Origin: a virus | Reading direction: 5' to 3' (one strand) | Length of the DNA stretch: 64,000 bases | IMG/VR virus record: IMGVR_UViG_3300025127_000009 | Location: 62,001-126,000 of that record | Part shown: piece after piece, positions 58,822 to 64,000 of the stretch | Layout: every line of letters begins with the position of its first letter | How positions within the stretch are numbered: the stretch's first letter is position 1 | Translations under genes and position numbers: made by a program | Notes under the pieces: model-generated | Databases searched by the model: none | What the model saw: the letters and a program-made list of their open reading frames with translations, nothing else | What the model was told of the DNA's origin: nothing

Positions 58822-58894
58822 AGCCCGCGATAGGACTTGAACCTACAACTTATTGATTACAAATCAATTACTCTACCAATTGAGTTACACGGGC
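58822..58894 (-). tRNA. tRNA-Thr (anticodon TGT)
   Basis: Acceptor GCCCGTG/CGCGGGC, D-arm with AATTGGTAGAGT, anticodon loop TTTGTAA, T-loop GGTTCAAGTCC. CCA not encoded. Confidence 0.92.
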
Positions 58895-58898
58895 AGAA

Positions 58899-58919
58899 CC
58901 CCTTAGAAAAACTAAGGGG
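58899..58919 (-). terminator. Strong stem-loop between tRNA-Thr and small peptide gene
   Basis: CCCCTTAG-AAAAA-CTAAGGGG, perfect 8-bp stem. No T-run follows, so it may protect or process the tRNA transcript rather than terminate. Confidence 0.5.
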
Positions 58920-58927
58920 CATTGACC

Positions 58928-59017
58928 TTACTTGCCCTTTGGTGGGTTATTGTCACGACCGCCGCCGCTTGGGTTTCCAGTTGTTGATGGCCAACCACCG
59001 TTGTTACCACTAGACAT
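58928..59017 (-). CDS. 29-residue Gly/Asn/Pro-rich peptide
   Basis: MSSGNNGGWPSTTGNPSGGG then RDNNPPKGK. Very strong SD (AAAGGAGGTGATG) before ATG 59015-59017 and a stem-loop after its stop. I recall short peptides of this WPSTTGNPSGG type in phages but no function. Confidence 0.65.
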   Translation of the reverse strand: MSSGNNGGWPSTTGNPSGGGRDNNPPKGK

Positions 59018-59062
59018 ACAGCATCACCTCCTTTCATTAATTAATTTCACACTCACAAACAG

Positions 59063-59145
59063 TAGGGACGGAGGGACTTGAACCCACACGGCCAATAGCC
59101 GGGAGATTTTAAGTCTCCTGCGTCTACCTATTCCGCCACGTCCCC
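59063..59145 (-). tRNA. tRNA-Leu (anticodon TAA)
   Basis: Acceptor GGGGACG/CGTCCCT, anticodon loop CTTAAAA, long variable arm CCCGGCTATTGGCCGTG, discriminator A. CCA not encoded. Confidence 0.93.
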
Positions 59146-59250
59146 GTTTGATCTTTTTTCAACTTGATCGTGCCTAATCTTAGTATATAAAATAAAACTT
59201 GTCAAGCCAAAAACAAGAAAAAAAGTATAAATAAATTCTATAAAATTCAT
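59128..59250 (-). CDS. Possible 40-residue membrane peptide
   Basis: MNFIEFIYTFFLVFGLTSFI then a charged tail. AAGGATTAG before ATG; frame contains the promoter at 59177 and ends inside tRNA-Leu, so either it is real and overlapped or a chance frame. Confidence 0.3.
   Translation of the reverse strand: MNFIEFIYTFFLVFGLTSFILYTKIRHDQVEKRSNGDVAE
59177..59205 (-). promoter_or_regulatory. Sigma70-type promoter TTGACA-N17-TAAGAT
   Basis: Consensus -35; starts transcription about 25 bp before tRNA-Leu and so drives the Leu-peptide-Thr-Ile array. Confidence 0.78.
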
Positions 59251-59253
59251 ACT

Positions 59254-59430
59254 CTAATCCTTAAAATACACCGACATCCCCATTAACGTTGGTGCCCAAA
59301 GACCAATAAAGATACCAAACCTTTCGGCATGTGCAGGATCCTCCCCTGCGATTACCCACGTTGCAATCGACGCTGCAACAGACACCAGTGATGCGATAAA
59401 GCATCCAGATGAAAGTGTTTCTCTGTTCAT
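59254..59430 (-). CDS. Two-helix membrane protein, 58 aa
   Basis: MNRETLSSGCFIASLVSVAA; two hydrophobic segments separated by AGEDPAHAER. Strong SD AGGAGTGAAA before ATG 59428-59430. Confidence 0.55.
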   Translation of the reverse strand: MNRETLSSGCFIASLVSVAASIATWVIAGEDPAHAERFGIFIGLWAPTLMGMSVYFKD

Positions 59431-59473
59431 TTTCACTCCTCTTCTGGTGGTCTAACCACCTGCTAAATTAAAT

Positions 59474-59550
59474 TGGCACCCTGGGCAGGATTCGAACCTG
59501 CGACCTGCGGATTAGAAGTCCGATGTTCTATCCAACTGAACTACCAGGGC
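59474..59550 (-). tRNA. tRNA-Arg (anticodon TCT)
   Basis: Acceptor GCCCTGG/CCAGGGT, anticodon loop CTTCTAA, T-loop GGTTCGAATCC, discriminator G, CCA encoded. Its first 10 bases overlap the end of the UvdE gene. Confidence 0.95.
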
Positions 59551-60503
59551 ATAATCTTCTTTACTTCTTGAATTATATTTTCTCTTCTTAGGGAATCTCT
59601 GTATTCCAAAAGAGCCAACTCTTTCTTTTTACACTCTAGCATCATATCGTAAGTTTGTCCATAACTTTTTACAGGATTCTTAATATAATCTGAATGCGCT
59701 TGTGGCTTAATTTTATCGTCACCATATTCTAGTGCTCTTGACTCAGATAAGTGAACCACAGGACGAATACCGGCGGGCCAAGTAGACACCGCTAGTTTAA
59801 GCGCCTCCTCTTCTGTTTGACCACCAGTGCAAAAACGGTGATGATGATAATCAAAAACAATTGGTACTCCGACTTCCTTAAAGATGTATTCATAAAGATG
59901 CTTTGTAGACCACATGCTCGCCTTGTCATCATTCTCAAGTGTCAATCTCTTCTGACAATTCGCATCTAGTCTTTTGAATGCCTCGCACCATCGCTTGGCA
60001 GTCCCTTCAAAGTCACCGCCATACGTGCCACCAACATGAATGTTAATCTTGTTATAGTGGCTTGGGATAAATCCCATCATATCAAATATCTCTGAATGAT
60101 TATTAAGTTCGTGAATTGCTTTCTCTACAACATCTGGCCTTGGAGACCCCAGCACATTGAATGGACCAGGATGAAACGTCAACCGTTGCCCAGTCTCAAA
60201 TGCATACTCGCCTGCTAAGTCAAGTTGATAGCAGATATTGTTGTAGTCTGGCAAGTCGCTAAACTTATACTCTGACATCCAGGGAAAAATATCTGAGGAC
60301 ATACGATAGAACTTAATGTCATGCGCGTGATTCCATTCTAAAATCTTGAATAGATCCTTAACATTCAATAGAGAAATCTCTGAAGCATACTCTATCCCCT
60401 TGCTTTGAAATGTCTTTTTAATCATAGACCTATTTGTTGTGATGCGCTTAGACTTAGGCACATCAGATAGTGTCATGTTTATACACGCATAACCCAAGTT
60501 CAT
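59541..60503 (-). CDS. uvdE: UV damage endonuclease (UvdE/UvsE family)
   Basis: 320 aa TIM barrel. MNLGYACINMTLSDVPKSKR, FYRMSSDIFPWMSEYKFS, LTFHPGPFNVLGSPRP, INIHVGGTYGGDF, LTLENDD and VPIVFDYHHHRFC carry the metal ligands of UVDE. It nicks 5' to UV photoproducts, starting excision repair. Start ATG 60501-60503 (GGAGGTCG upstream; TAATG overlap) rather than an upstream GTG. An independent repair route would help a phage in sunlit water. Confidence 0.93.
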   Translation of the reverse strand: MNLGYACINMTLSDVPKSKRITTNRSMIKKTFQSKGIEYASEISLLNVKDLFKILEWNHAHDIKFYRMSSDIFPWMSEYKFSDLPDYNNICYQLDLAGEYAFETGQRLTFHPGPFNVLGSPRPDVVEKAIHELNNHSEIFDMMGFIPSHYNKINIHVGGTYGGDFEGTAKRWCEAFKRLDANCQKRLTLENDDKASMWSTKHLYEYIFKEVGVPIVFDYHHHRFCTGGQTEEEALKLAVSTWPAGIRPVVHLSESRALEYGDDKIKPQAHSDYIKNPVKSYGQTYDMMLECKKKELALLEYRDSLRRENIIQEVKKIMPW

Positions 60504-60586
60504 TACTTCGACCTCCACCAATCAATCATCATTTGGCCTACCCAAATGCCAACTGCAATTGTAATCACAGTTCCAATAAAATCCAT
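60503..60586 (-). CDS. 27-residue membrane peptide
   Basis: MDFIGTVITIAVGIWVGQMM then IDWWRSK. AAGGAGAGTGTATA before ATG and TAATG overlap with uvdE, so expression is coupled. Confidence 0.5.
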   Translation of the reverse strand: MDFIGTVITIAVGIWVGQMMIDWWRSK

Positions 60587-60598
60587 TATACACTCTCC

Positions 60599-61267
60599 TT
60601 AATAAATGTCAACAAAAAGTTTTCCGTTTTTCATATATCTCTCAAGCGCTTCAATGGCATGAGCATCTTGCCACTTATCATGTTCGCGATATGATTCAGG
60701 GATAATATTTGTTCTATTATAAACCTGCTTATCATAATGATTCGCTTTCTTGAGAACTTTTTTTACTTCCTCATGTGAATCTAGGTGTTCCGCTTTAAAA
60801 CTTGCAACTCTATTCACGGGAGAGAGTAAAGTCATTAACACATCAGGGTTTTGATAAGTCTTGCCTAAAGACCTTGCTGAACTCCAATCGCCCTCAGTTA
60901 CTCTATTTATAATGTCATTGAACTCCTCCGGTAACGTAGAGAAAGAGTGATAAATAGTTTTACCGCTCTTAGGGCCTGTCATGCACATTATCGCAACACG
61001 CCCGATACGACCTTTGGAAATAGGACTTACATCGTTTAGGCCAATTTCTTTAATCATTCCAGTTATAAGTTTTCTTTCGCGTGCGTAAGTTCCTTCTCTA
61101 AAAGAGACAAGAGCACCAGGACCAAACCCCATTTCTTCAAACTTTTGCTTTAGTTGTGATCGGTACTGATTAGTTGCTTTTTGCACCAACGCAGCGTCCT
61201 TCTTTAGCGTAGGACATGTTCTGCGGTTGTGCGTATATTGTGTGCAGTATGAACAGGCTTTTGCCAT
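60599..61267 (-). CDS. CCHC zinc-knuckle protein, 222 aa
   Basis: ATG 61265-61267 (AAAGGTAGC upstream). MAKACSYCTQYTHNRRTCPT matches C-x2-C-x4-H-x4-C, the zinc knuckle that binds single-stranded nucleic acid. Residues ~50-110 form an SH3-like part (FGPGALVSFREGTYARERKL; GMIKEIG), the rest is helical. Own promoter at 61304. Nucleic acid binding is inferred. Confidence 0.65.
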   Translation of the reverse strand: MAKACSYCTQYTHNRRTCPTLKKDAALVQKATNQYRSQLKQKFEEMGFGPGALVSFREGTYARERKLITGMIKEIGLNDVSPISKGRIGRVAIMCMTGPKSGKTIYHSFSTLPEEFNDIINRVTEGDWSSARSLGKTYQNPDVLMTLLSPVNRVASFKAEHLDSHEEVKKVLKKANHYDKQVYNRTNIIPESYREHDKWQDAHAIEALERYMKNGKLFVDIY

Positions 61268-61303
61268 GATGCTACCTTTCAAGTGTTGTTAAAACGTGAA
61301 TCT

Positions 61304-61332
61304 ATAATATAATTTAAAATTGTTTTTGTCAA
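61304..61332 (-). promoter_or_regulatory. Sigma70-type promoter TTGACA-N17-TATTAT
   Basis: Near-consensus; drives the zinc-knuckle gene. Overlaps the stop of the 61329 gene. Confidence 0.78.
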
Positions 61333-61592
61333 GAAGAAAATTTTACTTTCGCTATTTGCTTTAACCATTTTGCACGGATCCACTGTGTTTCCTTAGATGC
61401 CTCTGGATCTGGAGACTTCAACACTTTTATCATACAAGTATATTCGTCGTCATGCCACCTTTGCTCGCTGGTGTTTGTTTGAGGGTTGATTAGTTTAGTT
61501 TTGACGACCAAACCTAATAGTTTAGAGTTTTCCTCACTATAAGGAACGTCAACTTCAACCAGATCGCCTATGTCAAACTTTTGTCTAATCAT
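61329..61592 (-). CDS. KVGDL-family SH3-like protein, 87 aa, apparently leaderless
   Basis: MIRQKFDIGDLVEVDVPYSE, LGLVVKTKLINPQ, TQWIRAKWLKQIAK. No SD; the -10 box of its promoter ends 6 bases before the ATG, so the message would start at or near the A of ATG. Confidence 0.6.
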   Translation of the reverse strand: MIRQKFDIGDLVEVDVPYSEENSKLLGLVVKTKLINPQTNTSEQRWHDDEYTCMIKVLKSPDPEASKETQWIRAKWLKQIAKVKFSS

Positions 61593-61598
61593 ATCTAA

Positions 61599-61627
61599 AT
61601 CATACTAAATAAAAATTTAAAAGTCAA
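61599..61627 (-). promoter_or_regulatory. Sigma70-type promoter TTGACT-N17-TATGAT
   Basis: Near-copy of the promoter at 56079. Confidence 0.75.
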
Positions 61628-62062
61628 TTAAAAACCATCATCATCCATCAACCAACTAAAATCGAGGTCATACTCGCCCGTGTCATCAGGGTCTTTTACG
61701 TCTTTCTTGGCGACGTACCTTTTCTTTTGTACTTTTTTTTTATACTCTGGAACAATCGGTTGTTCATGTGCTGAATCATGATTTTGAATTATTCCATCAG
61801 ACATGGCTGGTAGATAAGAAGGATCTCCGCCTGGAAATACCCTGATCTTTTCTCCGTTGTCTAAAGTCATGACGGGATCTCCATTCTTTATCTCGTCATT
61901 TTCCATAACTTCTTTTGCAGTTAGATATTTATATTTCATCTTTGGTCTGCCATCTTGCATGTAAGAAGTTATGAACTTAAACTTACCCGCTTTGCTTGCC
62001 TTTACAGAAACCCTTTGCCCTTCCTTTATGAAGGATATATGTAAAATCTTTTTTTTACTCAC
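61628..62062 (-). CDS. Unknown basic protein, 144 aa
   Basis: MSKKKILHISFIKEGQRVSV; beta-rich first half with YKYLTAKEVMENDE, lysine-rich linker, acidic end LDFSWLMDDDGF that resembles a short docking peptide. Not recognised. Confidence 0.55.
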   Translation of the reverse strand: MSKKKILHISFIKEGQRVSVKASKAGKFKFITSYMQDGRPKMKYKYLTAKEVMENDEIKNGDPVMTLDNGEKIRVFPGGDPSYLPAMSDGIIQNHDSAHEQPIVPEYKKKVQKKRYVAKKDVKDPDDTGEYDLDFSWLMDDDGF

Positions 62063-62222
62063 CTTTCTTTCTCTCTAGTCTTTTACTTATAGAGTATTTA
62101 ATACGATCTTTGGCCAACAAACTAAGCGCATAAATACTACCAGCAGCCAGTACAGGAAACATTTGCACCAGCAATATACACGTATCATAGTGCGGTAGTC
62201 TTAGATTGTTTTTAATCTTCAT
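62055..62222 (-). CDS. Small membrane protein, 55 aa
   Basis: MKIKNNLRLPHYDTCILLVQ MFPVLAAGS: one membrane helix, basic tail SISKRLERKKGE. Start 62220-62222; weak SD. Confidence 0.45.
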   Translation of the reverse strand: MKIKNNLRLPHYDTCILLVQMFPVLAAGSIYALSLLAKDRIKYSISKRLERKKGE

Positions 62223-62475
62223 AAGTATACTCAAGCATCCTAATGTTCTTACAAAACCTAACAAACCTAACTGGAGCAAAGCCTGGTTTCTTTCTCTTTA
62301 AGATCGACGCTCTTGGCTCGCACCATTCATGAGTATCCGGCAAGTAAACTAAATATTTACCACCATCTACCTCTCTGTAAAACATGCCCTCTTTATCTTT
62401 TGCGTTATAACCAAAAACTTCGTAGTCATCAGTAAATATGACAACTTCGCCTTTTTTTAGTTTAACTTCTGACAT
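62212..62475 (-). CDS. Beta-rich small protein, 87 aa
   Basis: MSEVKLKKGEVVIFTDDYEV; KxGE opening and strands fit an SH3-like fold, then PRASILKRKK. Start 62473-62475, two bases after the upstream stop. Confidence 0.52.
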   Translation of the reverse strand: MSEVKLKKGEVVIFTDDYEVFGYNAKDKEGMFYREVDGGKYLVYLPDTHEWCEPRASILKRKKPGFAPVRFVRFCKNIRMLEYTYED

Positions 62476-62476
62476 A

Positions 62477-62611
62477 TTATTCACTCCCCAATATATAACA
62501 CAAATATGTAAACACAAACAAACCTATGATTAGCAGATAGGATACTGTACCGATCTCGGCTATCATAAGATCACCGATTGCCTCTAGTATTTCCTTAACT
62601 GCCAAATCCAT
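62477..62611 (-). CDS. 44-residue membrane peptide
   Basis: MDLAVKEILEAIGDLMIAEI then TVSYLLIIGLFVFTYLCYIL: amphipathic helix plus membrane helix. AGAAGATGT before ATG 62609-62611; overlaps the upstream gene by 28 bp. Confidence 0.45.
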   Translation of the reverse strand: MDLAVKEILEAIGDLMIAEIGTVSYLLIIGLFVFTYLCYILGSE

Positions 62612-62805
62612 ACATCTTCTACCTGCCCTGTATTCCAAACAACTTTATATTTTTTTGTTAAGTTTGGATTCGTATCATCTAAAATTCTCTCAATAATAAT
62701 TCCTCTAAGAGGCATCTTCTCGGGCTTAACATGCTCAGAATACCTCTTAAGGTCTGGTCTGACAAGAAGCCCTGGCTTGGCTTCTCTGTCTTTTATTCTA
62801 CCCAT
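62584..62805 (-). CDS. SH3-like small protein, 73 aa
   Basis: MGRIKDREAKPGLLVRPDLK; KPGLLV opening, RGIIIERILD and YKVVWNTGQVEDVWIWQL match the family's strand order. Confidence 0.55.
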   Translation of the reverse strand: MGRIKDREAKPGLLVRPDLKRYSEHVKPEKMPLRGIIIERILDDTNPNLTKKYKVVWNTGQVEDVWIWQLRKY

Positions 62806-63079
62806 TCTCGTAAAAGTTCATATTCTTTGAAATGTGTCTGGCCAATGCCTGAGAGGCGCTTAAGACATCATCCTGGTTATCACAGCACCAGGAGCCCTGC
62901 ATTGTGAGCATGTTACGGATATCAACAAACAACCTCTCAAAGGTCCCGTCAGCATCTTCTAGGCTCTTCGTGTCTAAATTATCATTTATATATCCATAAG
63001 TCTTTTGGGTATGCGTCTCGTCTACCCATTTGTATTGTGATCCACTGCGCTCTTCTGAAAAGTCATATCTGTTCTTCAT
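62798..63079 (-). CDS. Small protein, 93 aa
   Basis: MKNRYDFSEERSGSQYKWVD; central NMLTMQGSWCCDNQDDVLSA with a Cys pair. Overlaps both neighbours. Not recognised. Confidence 0.5.
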   Translation of the reverse strand: MKNRYDFSEERSGSQYKWVDETHTQKTYGYINDNLDTKSLEDADGTFERLFVDIRNMLTMQGSWCCDNQDDVLSASQALARHISKNMNFYENG

Positions 63080-63257
63080 TTAAAACTAAACTCCAAAATT
63101 TAAATTTAAGTATCTTGCCTTCGTTAAGGCCATTGTCCATAAGGACGTTATAATAATCGTTACCCAATACACCAACAATGGTGCCGCTTATATTCAGTGG
63201 TCTACCTAGCGGGTAGTCCGTTATGTATACTTTATCTCCCTTTTGATAGTCGGCCAT
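63063..63257 (-). CDS. SH3-like small protein, 64 aa
   Basis: MADYQKGDKVYITDYPLGRP, GTIVGVLGNDYYNVLMDNG, LKFKFWSLVLNEEQ. KGDKVYI opening fits the SH3/KOW pattern. Confidence 0.58.
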   Translation of the reverse strand: MADYQKGDKVYITDYPLGRPLNISGTIVGVLGNDYYNVLMDNGLNEGKILKFKFWSLVLNEEQI

Positions 63258-63292
63258 CTTTATTCATACTCCGATGGCCAGTTTGTTTTTAC

Positions 63293-63321
63293 ATTAAAAC
63301 AAAAATTTTGAATTATGTCAA
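63293..63321 (-). promoter_or_regulatory. Sigma70-type promoter TTGACA-N17-TTTAAT
   Basis: Consensus -35; drives the 63063 to 61628 gene chain. Overlaps the stop of the 63318 gene. Confidence 0.75.
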
Positions 63322-63527
63322 ATGTTTTTTCTATTATCTGCATAATCTTTTGCTTCCCTGAGTAGTTCACAGGTAGCATCAAGATTAAAGCGCTTTGGTA
63401 TTTGAATCATTGGGAGAATCCCGTGAACAATGAAGAAGACTGACCGACAAAGGAAACCTAATCCTATTGAGCATGCAAATTTTAAATGTGATAGGTATGT
63501 TTCGTTATTGTCAATCAAGTGCTTCAT
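63318..63527 (-). CDS. Small membrane protein (DUF6356-like), 69 aa
   Basis: MKHLIDNNETYLSHLKFACS IGLGF then VHGILPMIQ. The E-T-Y-x-x-H-x-x-F-A ... V-H-x-x-x-P order matches a small bacterial/phage membrane family I recall as DUF6356. Function unknown. Confidence 0.58.
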   Translation of the reverse strand: MKHLIDNNETYLSHLKFACSIGLGFLCRSVFFIVHGILPMIQIPKRFNLDATCELLREAKDYADNRKNI

Positions 63528-63534
63528 ACACTAA

Positions 63535-63795
63535 CTAGATCGAATAATCAGATCTTTCTGAGGAATCATCACCACCTATCGGGAAGTGAATCGTAACTTC
63601 TGGAGTTTGATCCTCCACAGTCAACGCAATACATTTAAATGTTGTTCCCTCTGGTGCGATATTCATACCGCAAACAGAACCGCGATTGCAAACGACCTGA
63701 TCAGATCTGCAATCATCTTGAATCTCCTCAAAGGAACCCTCCTCATCACCACAACCGATAAACATACACGCCAACAAAACTAAAACCGTCTTCAT
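63535..63795 (-). CDS. Lipoprotein, 86 aa
   Basis: MKTVLVLLACMFIGCGDEEG: lipobox FIGC at Cys15. Four further cysteines (DDCRSD, VVCNRG, SVCGMN, FKCIAL) suggest two disulfides. AAAGGAGGTTACT before ATG. Early-region outer-envelope cargo; superinfection exclusion is a possible role. Confidence 0.68.
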   Translation of the reverse strand: MKTVLVLLACMFIGCGDEEGSFEEIQDDCRSDQVVCNRGSVCGMNIAPEGTTFKCIALTVEDQTPEVTIHFPIGGDDSSERSDYSI

Positions 63796-63818
63796 AGTAA
63801 CCTCCTTTCTGTTTGTAT

Positions 63819-64000
63819 TTACAGTTTTAAAAATTTCTTATAATAATCTGGAAAATTTTGAAAGTATTTAGTCTGCATGAGATTTTTATGCGCCTTATTT
63901 AACACATCTTTTTTTATAATACTTACCAAAAAATACGGGGCTTGGCCCCTTGGATTAAACTCATCTATACTATATGTGTCGTTAGGATTGATACATATAG
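63819..64000 (-). CDS. C-terminal end of a gene beyond the right edge
   Basis: Frame open from the edge to TAA at 63819-63821; reads NDTYSIDEFNPRGQAPYFLV then a basic end TKYFQNFPDYYKKFLKL. At least 60 codons. Not identifiable from this part. Confidence 0.55.
   Translation of the reverse strand, partial: ICINPNDTYSIDEFNPRGQAPYFLVSIIKKDVLNKAHKNLMQTKYFQNFPDYYKKFLKL

Noticed and set aside
1-64000. Integrated prophage or plasmid
   Set aside because: No integrase, repressor, partition or bacterial flanking genes; late sigma and virion genes indicate a lytic phage.

Overview
The window looks like part of a large, lytic, T4-like (myovirus-type) bacteriophage genome, probably infecting a Gram-negative aquatic host. 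Supporting signs are a gp55-type late sigma factor, PhoH, ClpP, a virion-associated amidase, staphylococcal-type nuclease, a UvdE-like repair enzyme, five tRNA genes, and predicted Sec/lipobox lipoproteins (four of them). The DNA is AT-rich and almost every gene lies on the minus strand in tightly overlapping chains (TAATG, ATGA and TGATG junctions). The single clear plus-strand gene is a lipoprotein serine protease at 25331-26071. No integrase, transposase, rRNA or CRISPR array was seen.

Reading with transcription (right to left), two functional halves emerge. The right part (about 46-64 kb) is an early/host-takeover region: dozens of small genes, five tRNAs, UvdE, a MoxR ATPase plus metallopeptidase/VWA pair, and thirteen sigma70-like promoters (TTGACA/TTGCAT, 16-18 bp, TATAAT-like). 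Seven of the intergenic regions carry a shared 21-bp element upstream of the promoter. A family of small SH3/KOW-like 'KVGDLV' proteins is expanded here. Several members overlap through one recurring junction that encodes the C-terminus of one copy and the Shine-Dalgarno and GTG start of the next.

The left part (about 1-45 kb) looks late. It lacks obvious -35 boxes, and six intergenic gaps carry an isolated TATAATT(A/T)-type box, as expected for a gp55-like sigma. From 45.6 to 38.5 kb lies a set of probable capsid-internal cargo proteins sharing an N-terminal (E/K)NW(R/K)xxL tag, several ending in a (L/I/V)xE motif like T4 prohead protease sites. Cargo includes a Nudix hydrolase, a nucleotidyltransferase, a zinc metallopeptidase and very basic proteins. 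Two large fusion proteins (28-32.6 kb) carry internal in-frame starts with good Shine-Dalgarno sites.

The most striking system is a glycan factory inserted among late and structural genes in two blocks (7.7-22 kb and 34-38.5 kb). It has PseB-like dehydratase, PseC-like aminotransferase, formyltransferases (one fused to a 2-oxoglutarate oxygenase), a PIG-L deacetylase, NeuB-like synthase and NeuA-like CMP transferase. It also has about nine glycosyltransferases, two methyltransferases, APS kinase and a sulfotransferase. Together these could make a nonulosonic-acid-type, possibly formylated and sulfated, glycan for the virion or host surface. The left end (1-6 kb) encodes large virion proteins and the amidase. 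Both window edges cut through genes.
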